A stretch of DNA of 9,277 bases, taken from Hyphomicrobiales bacterium (GTDB lineage: Bacteria; Pseudomonadota; Alphaproteobacteria; Rhizobiales; Beijerinckiaceae). The stretch's first letter is position 1; the number at the start of each line of letters is the position of its first letter. The stretch lies in NCBI GenBank assembly GCA_003164825.1, contig PLUH01000273.1, positions 1 through 9,277 on the forward strand. Direction: 5' to 3'. The notes under the pieces are model-generated. The model was not told where the DNA came from, made no database searches, and was given only the letters and a program-made list of their open reading frames with translations. Positions 1 through 5,735 of the stretch are shown here, piece after piece. A program made the translations under genes and the position numbers.

Positions 1-232
1 CGACGCTCCAGGCTTTTCCCAGATTGCCGGCGATCGAGGCGTCGGGAATCGTTGCGATCTCGATGCCGTCGAACGGCTGGTCAACCGCCGGGCAAACGAC
101 CAGGGTCGGTGGCGCATGTCTGCTGTGAAGAACGAGGTCGCGGACGCAGAGCTCCACCGATGACGCCAGCCGCGGCCCGAAATGCGCGTTGCGCAGCAGG
201 ACGTAGGCGATCTTCGGGTCACGCGCCATCAT
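1..232 (-). CDS. Glycosyltransferase, N-terminal fragment (cut by window edge)
   Basis: An open frame on the minus strand starts with tandem ATG ATG (232-230, 229-227) and stays open for 77 codons to the window edge, so the C-terminus is missing. The protein begins MMARDPKIAYVLLRNAHFGP and continues with SVELCVRDLVLHSR, LVVCPAVD and IEIATIP. A short beta strand (KIAYVLL), a helix carrying CVRDLV, and a second strand (TLVVCP) fit the start of a GT-B fold. The 'ELCVRDLVLHSR' stretch resembles family-4-type glycosyltransferases of alphaproteobacteria from memory. Sugar donor and acceptor cannot be told from this fragment. There is no clear Shine-Dalgarno before either ATG. The gene diverges from moaC across a 145-bp gap. 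A role in surface polysaccharide synthesis is inference. Confidence 0.6.
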   Translation of the reverse strand, partial: MMARDPKIAYVLLRNAHFGPRLASSVELCVRDLVLHSRHAPPTLVVCPAVDQPFDGIEIATIPDASIAGNLGKAWSV

Positions 233-345
233 CGCAGTTCAAATGTCCAGGCCCGCTACGCGACGCCCCGGGCGTCCTTACATGCGGGGGACGGGCAGGA
301 CAAACGGCGGGCGCGATTGCGGGCCACGGCGAATTTTGCTTGAAC

Positions 346-357
346 GATCGGCCGATC
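346..357. promoter_or_regulatory. 12-bp palindrome in the divergent gap upstream of moaC
   Basis: The sequence GATCGGCCGATC is a perfect palindrome ending 20 bp before the moaC ATG, within the 145-bp gap between the divergent glycosyltransferase and moaC. It is placed where a repressor operator or a 5' leader hairpin could sit. About two such 12-mers are expected by chance in a window of this size, more in GC-rich DNA, so it is weak evidence. No convincing -35/-10 pair is seen in the gap. Confidence 0.2.
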
Positions 358-377
358 AGCGAAAGGCGCGCGAACCG

Positions 378-905
378 ATGGTCCCCTCCGCCGACGAACC
401 GAACGCGCTCACCCATATCGGCGCCCGGGGTGAAGCGCGGATGGTCGACGTTTCGGACAAGGAAGTGACGAGCCGGGTCGCGATCGCCCAGGGACAGGTG
501 CGCATGGCCGCTTCGACCCTGGCGGCGATCATGGCCGGCGACGCCAAGAAGGGCGACGTGATCGGGGCGGCGCGAATCGCCGGCATCATGGCGGCCAAGA
601 AGACCGCCGACCTCATTCCACTCTGCCATCCGTTGAGCCTGAGCAAGGTTCTGGTCGACATCGCGCCCGACGACGCCCTGCCCGGCCTCACCGTGCGGGC
701 CGAGGCGCGATGCGTCGGGCCGACCGGCGTCGAGATGGAGGCGCTGACCGCCGTCTCCGTCGCCTGCCTCACGATCTACGACATGGCCAAGGCGATCGAC
801 CGGGGCATGAGCATCGAAGAGGTGCGGCTGATCGAGAAACGCGGCGGCAAATCGGGCGAATGGCGGGCCGCGCAGGGGAAGCGTCAAGGAGAGAAGCGCC
901 GATGA
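378..905 (+). CDS. moaC: Cyclic pyranopterin monophosphate synthase MoaC
   Basis: MoaC converts the MoaA product (3',8-cyclo-7,8-dihydro-GTP) into cyclic pyranopterin monophosphate, the first stable molybdenum-cofactor intermediate, in the cytoplasm. The 175-aa protein is slightly longer than the usual ~160 aa because of a basic tail (KRQGEKRR). Family landmarks are present in order: LTHIGARGEARMVDVSDK (11-28), LCHPL (82-86), GVEMEALTAVSVA (117-129) and LTIYDMAKA (131-139). The last holds the Asp135/Lys138 pair matching the catalytic Asp128/Lys131 of E. coli MoaC. I chose ATG 378 because the family usually begins a few residues before the LTHI motif, and GAAAGG (361-366) lies 11 nt upstream. 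An in-frame ATG at 243 would add a 45-residue low-complexity leader. The stop overlaps the moeA start (ATGA), so translation is probably coupled. trpC, often next to moaC in relatives, is absent. Confidence 0.95.
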   Translation: MVPSADEPNALTHIGARGEARMVDVSDKEVTSRVAIAQGQVRMAASTLAAIMAGDAKKGDVIGAARIAGIMAAKKTADLIPLCHPLSLSKVLVDIAPDDALPGLTVRAEARCVGPTGVEMEALTAVSVACLTIYDMAKAIDRGMSIEEVRLIEKRGGKSGEWRAAQGKRQGEKRR

Positions 906-2131
906 GCGCCATGATCACGGTCGAGGAGGCGCTGGCCCGCGTGCTGGCGTCCGCCGAGGCGCCCTTGGAGGAAGAAAGAGTCGTCCTCGAAGCTGCTTAC
1001 GGCCGTGTGCTGACGCGCGACATCAAGGCGCTCAGGACCCAGCCGCCGTTCGCCAACTCGGCCATGGACGGCTATGCAGTGCGCGCCGCCGACACGGCTC
1101 AAGCGCCCCTGACCTTGACGGTGATCGGCGAGTCGGCGGCGGGCCGCGCCTTCAGGGGCGCCGTCGGTCCGGGCGAAGCGTTGCGCATCTTCACCGGCGC
1201 GCCGATGCCCGAAGGCGCCGACGCCATCGTCATTCAGGAGGATGTCGGGCGCGAGGGCGACCGCATCTCTCTCGCGGGCGCCGCGCTCGCTGGCGACAAT
1301 CTGCGCCAGGCGGGCATGGACTTTCGCGCCGGCGAGGCCCTGATCGCCGCCGGCCGCCGTCTCACCCCTCGCGACGTGGCGTTGGCGGCGGCGGCCAACC
1401 ACACCCATGTCCCGGTCCGCCGACGCGCCAGGGTCGCGATCCTGGCGACCGGCGACGAATTGGTCCCGCCCGGCGGGACGCTCGGTCCGGCGCAGATCAT
1501 CGCTTCGAACAATTACGCCGTCGCCGGGCTCGTCGAGGCGACTGGCGCGATCGCGATCGACCTCGGGATTGCCGTCGATGAGCTCGGCGCGCTCAGGGAC
1601 GCCGTAGGCCGCGCGCGCGGCGCCAGGGCGGACGTGCTGGTGACGCTCGGCGGAGCGTCGGTCGGCGATTACGATCTCGTGCAGCAGGCGCTGGTCGCCG
1701 AAGGGATGGAGCTCGGCTTCTGGCGCATCGCCATGCGTCCGGGCAAGCCGCTGATGCACGGACGCATCGGCGCGATGCGCGTCCTTGGCCTGCCTGGCAA
1801 TCCGACCTCGTCTGCGGTCTGCGCGGTTCTGTTCCTGCGCCCGCTCATCCGCGCCTTGCACGGCGAACCCGATCCGGGCTCCGATCCGAGCCAACCCGCC
1901 CGCCTCGCCGTCGACCTTCCCGCCAACGGGCCGCGCCAGGACTATATGCGCGCTTCGCTGAGGCTGAGCCCTGACGGGATCCTCGTCGCGACCCCGGCCG
2001 CCGTCCAGGATTCCTCGCTGGTGAAAACGATGGCGCGCGCCGACGGCCTCATCGTCCGCCCGGTGCGCGCGGAACCGGCGAATGCGGGCGATGCGTGCCG
2101 GATCATCCCGTTTCATGGCCTCGGGGTGTAG
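902..2131 (+). CDS. moeA: Molybdopterin molybdenumtransferase MoeA
   Basis: MoeA inserts molybdate into adenylylated molybdopterin to give active molybdenum cofactor. The 409-aa length is normal for bacterial MoeA. Visible motifs in order: PPFANSAMDGYAV (48-60, with the conserved Asp56), IFTGAPMPEGAD (96-107), GDNLRQAGMD (131-140), VAILATGDEL (178-187), the MoCF-binding GGASVGDYD (250-258), MRPGKPL (278-284, catalytic Lys region) and GLPGNPTSS (296-304). A C-terminal beta-barrel domain follows from about 330. The start is fixed by the ATGA overlap with moaC and by AAGGAG (886-891) 10 nt upstream; ATG at 911 is a less well placed alternative. It is the last gene of a two-gene operon, followed by a hairpin in the convergent gap. 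The long open frame on the opposite strand (884-2116) is a GC-rich shadow. Confidence 0.96.
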   Translation: MSAMITVEEALARVLASAEAPLEEERVVLEAAYGRVLTRDIKALRTQPPFANSAMDGYAVRAADTAQAPLTLTVIGESAAGRAFRGAVGPGEALRIFTGAPMPEGADAIVIQEDVGREGDRISLAGAALAGDNLRQAGMDFRAGEALIAAGRRLTPRDVALAAAANHTHVPVRRRARVAILATGDELVPPGGTLGPAQIIASNNYAVAGLVEATGAIAIDLGIAVDELGALRDAVGRARGARADVLVTLGGASVGDYDLVQQALVAEGMELGFWRIAMRPGKPLMHGRIGAMRVLGLPGNPTSSAVCAVLFLRPLIRALHGEPDPGSDPSQPARLAVDLPANGPRQDYMRASLRLSPDGILVATPAAVQDSSLVKTMARADGLIVRPVRAEPANAGDACRIIPFHGLGV

Positions 2132-2161
2132 AGCATTCTACCGTTAGGCGGAGGCGATGGT

Positions 2162-2199
2162 CGTAGCCGCGGCCGGCGCGATCAACGATCGCGCCTACG
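2162..2199. terminator. Hairpin between convergent moeA and channel gene
   Basis: GGCGCGATC (2175-2183) and GATCGCGCC (2187-2195) form a perfect 9-bp stem with a 3-nt loop. Outside it CGTAG (2162-2166) can pair with CTACG (2195-2199), giving about 13 pairs with a 9-nt bulge. It lies 44 bp past the moeA stop and 73 bp past the end of the opposing channel gene, where a bidirectional terminator would be expected. There is no T-tract on either side, so classical intrinsic termination is not shown. It may block exonucleases or assist Rho-dependent ending. Confidence 0.45.
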
Positions 2200-2267
2200 A
2201 AGCAGCGTCAATCCGATCGCTGCTCGCTTTAGAGGCGCAGAGGCGGCCCGACGAAGCGGTCGGTCTG

Positions 2268-2717
2268 TCAATGCCCCGGCGCAGGCCAATGCCGCTGAAG
2301 AACCCCGAACAGAAAAGCCGTCGTCAGGCCGAACAGCATCATGCCGTTCAGCGCCTCGATCGCCCCCATCAAGCGCCAGTGCTGGGCAAGATAGAGTTCC
2401 GCATGGCCGTAGGTCGTCATGGCGTTGAGCGAGTAGAGCATGGCGCTGGAGAATTCAGGGCGCGCGCCGAGTGCGACATAAGCGACCGCCCAGACGCCCG
2501 CTTCGAGGCCGTGCAGGACCGTTATCAGAATGACGGTCGGAACAATGATGACAGTGAGAGTGAACGAAGACCGATGGCGGCCGAAGGTCAGCGACAGCGG
2601 GAGCACGAGCTGCTCCCGGATCAGAGCGAGCCCGAAGGCGTGCGCCAACACCGTGAACACGATGAGCGGCAGGCTCCAGGCCCAATTGTTGGACCAAGCC
2701 TCGGCGACGTCAAACAC
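2268..2717 (-). CDS. Small potassium-channel-like membrane protein (Ion_trans_2 type)
   Basis: This 149-aa protein has three hydrophobic segments, about 15-38, 53-84 and 116-138. Between the last two lies a pore-loop-like stretch, SAMLYSLNAMTTYGHAEL (91-108). MTTYGHA (100-106) resembles the T-x-x-T-x-G selectivity-filter region of two-helix potassium channels but has TTYGHA in place of TVGYG, so selectivity is uncertain. FGLTTAFLFGVLQ (129-141) looks like an inner pore helix. It probably acts in the inner membrane as a tetramer (family knowledge). No cytoplasmic regulatory domain is attached. The start is GTG at 2717, the first possible one after an in-frame TGA 3 codons upstream; GGGTGAGGG lies immediately before it, closer than ideal. 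It is 56 bp downstream of the lipoprotein gene and probably co-transcribed. No ligand or stimulus can be inferred. Confidence 0.75.
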   Translation of the reverse strand: MFDVAEAWSNNWAWSLPLIVFTVLAHAFGLALIREQLVLPLSLTFGRHRSSFTLTVIIVPTVILITVLHGLEAGVWAVAYVALGARPEFSSAMLYSLNAMTTYGHAELYLAQHWRLMGAIEALNGMMLFGLTTAFLFGVLQRHWPAPGH

Positions 2718-2773
2718 CCCTCACCCGTAGCCCCGAGACTGACAGCGCGACCCGCGAATACGTGTCGCTCCGA

Positions 2774-3172
2774 TCAATACCAGCCCGGGGCGTATGGACC
2801 CCAAGCCCCACCCCAGTCCATCGTCGCTTCCTGGTTCAGGATCGCCGTGGTCTCTTGCATTTGGGCAATGTTGTTGGCGGTGCGGATCTGCTGATATTGC
2901 TGATAGGCGGCGTCGTTGCCGATAAAAGCGCAGCCGCACCCCGCAGCGTCGGCGTAGATATAGACGTTGTGGCCTTTCCGCTGCGCGACGACGATAGTGT
3001 TCTGCGGCAGCGCCTGAAGCTTGGTCATTTTCAGCGGCGTGTCGGCCGGCTGCCGCACAAACCCCGCCGCGGCGAGTTGCCCTTCCTTTTCCGGCGCGCC
3101 AACCGTCACGCAGCCAGCCAGAACAGCCGACGCGGCAAGAGCCGCCACACCGATCCGAATCGCCTTGATCAT
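2774..3172 (-). CDS. Small outer-membrane lipoprotein with Cys-x-Cys motif, unknown function
   Basis: The 132-aa product starts with a classic lipoprotein signal peptide: MIKAIR, a hydrophobic core, and the lipobox LAGC with the lipidated Cys21. Residue +2 is Val, so outer-membrane sorting by Lol is expected. The mature part has AAAGFVRQPADTP (34-46), then LPQNTIVV, a conserved-looking core YIYADAAGCGCAFIGND (71-87) with a C-G-C pair at 79-81, a Gln-rich helix AAYQQYQQ, and an aromatic tail ending GPYAPGWY. I recall similar unnamed lipoproteins in Hyphomicrobiales but no function. The ATG at 3172 is preferred over the TTG at 3244, which overlaps the nodT stop, because the lipobox then sits at a normal distance and AGGGAGG lies 8 nt upstream. 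That ribosome site is inside a hairpin (3177-3198). The gene lies between the outer-membrane factor and the channel gene. Confidence 0.8.
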   Translation of the reverse strand: MIKAIRIGVAALAASAVLAGCVTVGAPEKEGQLAAAGFVRQPADTPLKMTKLQALPQNTIVVAQRKGHNVYIYADAAGCGCAFIGNDAAYQQYQQIRTANNIAQMQETTAILNQEATMDWGGAWGPYAPGWY

Positions 3173-3176
3173 CGCC

Positions 3177-3198
3177 AGTCCCTCCCTGATGAGGGACT
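3177..3198 (-). promoter_or_regulatory. Hairpin covering the ribosome binding site of the lipoprotein gene
   Basis: Read on the minus strand, AGTCCCTC (3198-3191), the 6-nt loop ATCAGG and GAGGGACT (3184-3177) form a perfect 8-bp stem. The Shine-Dalgarno AGGGAGG (3187-3181) is half in the loop and half in the stem, and the ATG begins four bases after the hairpin. In mRNA the stem would compete with 16S rRNA for the site. This fits a translational switch, for example a thermometer or opening by upstream ribosomes finishing nodT 43 nt earlier. No T-tract follows, so a terminator is less likely. Confidence 0.5.
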
Positions 3199-3240
3199 TT
3201 CGCCCCCTGCCCGCCCGCCTGTCAATCGCGTGCGGCTTTC

Positions 3241-4761
3241 TCAATGCGGCGGAATGTCCGACGTCTGCGCCGCGACGTCGGGCAGTTTCGTTTGAGTCCA
3301 GCCGCCGCCAAGCGCAACGACAAGGTCGACCGCGTCGGTCTGGACCAGCGCCTGGGTCGTGAGCAGGGCTTCCTCGGCCGAGAGCTGCTGGGCTTCGGCG
3401 ACGACGACCGCGGTGAAGGCCTGCGTCCCGGCCTCATATTCGTTGAGCGTGATCTGGGTCGCCTGACGGGAGATGCGCACGTTTTCGGCCTGCACCTTAA
3501 CCTCGCGCGAGTAGATGCGAATCCCCGCAAGCGCATCCTCGACCTGCTGGATCGCAGTCAACACCGTCTGGCGGTAGGTCGCGACATCGGCCTGATAGGT
3601 CTGGCGCGCCGCCTCGACCTGGGCGGTGGTGAGGCCGCCGTTGAACAACGGCTGGGCGACCGACGCGCCGAACGACCAGACCGGATTGGTCGGGCCGAAG
3701 GCGGCGGCGAACGGGTTGCCGGAATAGCCGACGAGGCCGTTCAGCGATACAGCGGGAAAGTAGCCGGCGAAGGCGACGCCGATCTCGGCGTTAGCCTCCC
3801 GCATCGTCTCTTCCGCCGCCGCGACATCGGGCCTGCGCTCCAGCAGCGAAGAGGGAAGACCGACCGGGACCGCCGGAACGCGGGTCGCCAGGCTGCCGCG
3901 CGAGATCGAAAGGTCGGCGGGCGGACGGCCCATCAGCACCGCGATCGCGTGTTCGCTCTGGGCGCGCGACACGCCCGCCGCGATGAGTTGCGCCTGGGCG
4001 TTGAGCACCTGTGTCTCAGCGGTGATGACGTCGGATTTGGCGGCGGTCCCGGCGTTATACTGGTTCTGCGTGATCGACAGCGAATGCTTGTATTCGACCA
4101 CCGTTTTCTCGAGCAGGTCTTCGAGCGAATCCGCCTCTCGGAGCGTGACATAAGCCTGCGCCAGCAGCGACTGCTCGGAAAGCGTGGCGTTGGCGAGAGT
4201 CGCGGCGCTCACTTCCGCGCCCGCCTGCTGGGCCTCGACCTCGCGCCGGACCTGGCCCCAGATGTCGAGCGTCCACATTCCCGACGCTTCGGCGGTCAAT
4301 TCCGTTCCGGTTTCCGACGAGCGCGTCGCCGAGCCGTTCCCCTCGACGGTCGGAAAAAGCCCGGCGCGGGCCTCGTTGATGAGCGCCAGCGCCTGGCGAT
4401 AATTGGCCTCGTCCGCCTTGACCGTCTGGTTGGACACCACGACGTCGGACATGAGTTGATCGAGCTCCGGGTCGCGAAACACCGACCACCACTCGCCCTT
4501 TGGTTCGCTTTCGCGCGGCGTGGCGATCTTCCAGCCCTTGATCTCCTTGAACTGCGGCGACACGATCGCCGCCGGGCGCTCGAAGTTGGGGCCGACCGCC
4601 GCGCAACCTGAGAGCGCAAACGCGGCGAGAACGAGGTTCACGGGCGTCAGCGAAAGCCGCGCCGCGCCTCGGCCCGCCGGCTCATGGGCCGACGCGAGGC
4701 GCGCGAGCTCGTCGCGCCTTCTCCGCCCCGCAGCCGCGCGGGCTATGTCCGGAGTGCGCAA
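3241..4761 (-). CDS. NodT-family outer-membrane efflux lipoprotein (RND outer-membrane factor)
   Basis: Outer-membrane factors of this type form trimeric channels that connect inner-membrane pumps to the cell exterior. The 506-aa protein carries the lipobox ALSGC (Cys53, +2 Ala) followed by AAVGPNFERPA, typical of NodT/OprM proteins. Two repeated outer-membrane efflux units are visible: about 95-285, with EWWSVFRDPELDQLM, MWTLDIWGQVRR and long helices; and about 305-490, with LLERRPDVAAAE (307-318), GYFPAVSLNG, FGASVAQPLFNGG (364-376) and a second helical hairpin. The start is uncertain: TTG at 4761 is the only common start between an in-frame TGA (4813-4815) and the signal peptide, except a GTG at codon 41 that leaves too short a leader. 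GGGAGGGGG (4776-4784) is 14 nt upstream, further than usual. The resulting 52-residue leader is long. No pump or adaptor genes are adjacent. Confidence 0.9.
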   Translation of the reverse strand: MRTPDIARAAAGRRRRDELARLASAHEPAGRGAARLSLTPVNLVLAAFALSGCAAVGPNFERPAAIVSPQFKEIKGWKIATPRESEPKGEWWSVFRDPELDQLMSDVVVSNQTVKADEANYRQALALINEARAGLFPTVEGNGSATRSSETGTELTAEASGMWTLDIWGQVRREVEAQQAGAEVSAATLANATLSEQSLLAQAYVTLREADSLEDLLEKTVVEYKHSLSITQNQYNAGTAAKSDVITAETQVLNAQAQLIAAGVSRAQSEHAIAVLMGRPPADLSISRGSLATRVPAVPVGLPSSLLERRPDVAAAEETMREANAEIGVAFAGYFPAVSLNGLVGYSGNPFAAAFGPTNPVWSFGASVAQPLFNGGLTTAQVEAARQTYQADVATYRQTVLTAIQQVEDALAGIRIYSREVKVQAENVRISRQATQITLNEYEAGTQAFTAVVVAEAQQLSAEEALLTTQALVQTDAVDLVVALGGGWTQTKLPDVAAQTSDIPPH

Positions 4762-4775
4762 AGCGATGGCGAAAT

Positions 4776-4784
4776 CCCCCTCCC
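4776..4784 (-). promoter_or_regulatory. Possible ribosome binding site of the outer-membrane factor gene
   Basis: Minus-strand GGGAGGGGG ends 14 nt before the TTG proposed as start. It is a strong purine run but is spaced further than the usual 5-10 nt. It is the main support for placing initiation near 4761 and not at the internal GTG of codon 41. Confidence 0.35.
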
Positions 4785-4954
4785 GGCCGGCTTGCCGAGC
4801 CCCGACCCGTCCTCAACCGTCCTTTAGGCGCCATCCGCTCCGGGCGCGCAAGTCCGGGCGCGGGCGGTTGTGAACACGTTTCGGCGCCTTTCCGGCCCCC
4901 AGGCGACAACCGGAGCGTGCGGTGGGTTTGTAGGCGGCGTTGGCGGAGATCGGC

Positions 4955-5524
4955 TCAGCCCCGATCAGCGGACAGTTTGGCGCGGCCCCACCAGAGCAGC
5001 ACCCCAAGCATAATCAGGACCGCGCCGATGAGAAAAAGAAACAACGCCGCCTGTTCGAACCAAGTGACAAGCGGCACCGCAATGGCGAGGAAGACGCCGG
5101 CGACGCACAGCTTCCAGGCTCTCAAGTCCAGTCCCGCGACGAAGACGCCGAGAGCCAGCAGCGTCAGCAGCATGCTCCCTAACGCGGGGCTGGTGACGAG
5201 GCCGCGAACGTTGCTGACGTAGATCAGGTACATGGCGGCGAGGATCGCCGCCCATTGGCCGAACTGGATCGCAACCATCTCGAGTCGCCCCCGACCCTGC
5301 GGTAAGTTGCGCCAACCCACGGCAATGCACAGAAGCGCGGTTATTGGGGTCATAACGACCCAATAGGTCGCCGTCGGGGTGCGAAAAAGGCTCGTCCAGC
5401 AGACGCCGACAACGCCGATGATGACGATTGCGAAATAAGGGGCCTCAGCCAGCAGGCCGATCCATACTCTGCTCCGCTTAGGCTCCGTGACGCCGTCGGG
5501 AGGCGATGAATTCGCATCGGACAT
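4955..5524 (-). CDS. Six-helix inner-membrane protein of unknown function
   Basis: I do not recognise the family. The 189-aa protein has a polar, Pro/Ser-rich cytoplasm-like N-terminus (1-20) and six probable membrane helices at about 21-46, 54-71, 83-103, 115-132, 136-154 and 158-178. It ends in a basic tail (WWGRAKLSADRG). Notable motifs are EAPYFAIVIIGVVGV in helix 1, TPTATYWVVMTPITAL entering helix 2, and WRNLPQGRGRLE in a charged loop (71-82). No catalytic residues stand out. ATG at 5524 is chosen because GGAAG (5531-5535) lies 6 nt upstream; a tandem ATG sits just before it (5527). A GTG at 5587 would add 21 charged residues with no benefit. It is followed on the same strand, after 193 bp, by the outer-membrane factor gene, so co-transcription is possible but not shown. 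Confidence 0.75.
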   Translation of the reverse strand: MSDANSSPPDGVTEPKRSRVWIGLLAEAPYFAIVIIGVVGVCWTSLFRTPTATYWVVMTPITALLCIAVGWRNLPQGRGRLEMVAIQFGQWAAILAAMYLIYVSNVRGLVTSPALGSMLLTLLALGVFVAGLDLRAWKLCVAGVFLAIAVPLVTWFEQAALFLFLIGAVLIMLGVLLWWGRAKLSADRG

Positions 5525-5634
5525 CATTCGCTTCCGGTCGGGCGCCCGTTGCGCGAAGCCGCGCTCCTCGTGTGAGATTCCTATCACGCGCGCAGCCGTC
5601 CGGCCACGACTTCAACTGCGAGGCGCGGCCACCG

Positions 5635-5646
5635 CCAATCGATTGG
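5635..5646. promoter_or_regulatory. 12-bp palindrome upstream of the six-helix membrane protein
   Basis: CCAATCGATTGG is a perfect palindrome 110 bp before the ATG at 5524, in the 211-bp gap behind the methyltransferase gene. It is relatively AT-rich in a GC-rich setting and could be an operator. The chance of a 12-bp palindrome somewhere in the window is high, so support is weak. The rest of the gap shows no clear gene. Confidence 0.2.
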
Positions 5647-5735
5647 GAATCCGCGTTGCGACGATTTCGACCACGCCGCGGCGGCCTGTTTCCAGGCGAA
5701 CCGCGTGCGCTCCGAATAATGGCGATCCTCGCCGA

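Noticed and set aside
243..377. N-terminal extension of moaC from the ATG at 243
   Set aside because: MoaC proteins begin near the LTHI motif. The extension is arginine/glycine-rich and would fill the whole divergent promoter region.
884..2116. 410-codon minus-strand open frame opposite moeA
   Set aside because: It is antisense to moeA, whose motifs are all intact, and its composition (Arg, Asp, Ala, Gly) is that of a shadow frame.
2128..2141. GTAGA-GCAT-TCTAC inverted repeat across the moeA stop codon
   Set aside because: Five-base arms with a short loop are common by chance, and no T-tract follows.
2157..2894. 245-codon plus-strand frame with GGCGGAGGCG before its ATG
   Set aside because: The ribosome-site-like sequence is tempting, but the frame runs antisense through the channel gene and into the lipoprotein gene. 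The protein is charged and low in structure, and the initial 37 codons overlap the hairpin region.
3244..4611. 455-codon open frame on the plus strand, opposite the outer-membrane factor gene
   Set aside because: It is fully antisense to a gene with clear family motifs. The product is Arg/Gly/Asp-rich without domain-like segments, as expected of GC-rich antisense frames.
5721..5733. GGCGA-TCC-TCGCC hairpin just past the methyltransferase stop, followed on the minus strand by ATTATT
   Set aside because: The stem has only 5 bp and the following tract is not a T-run, so it is too weak to call an intrinsic terminator.
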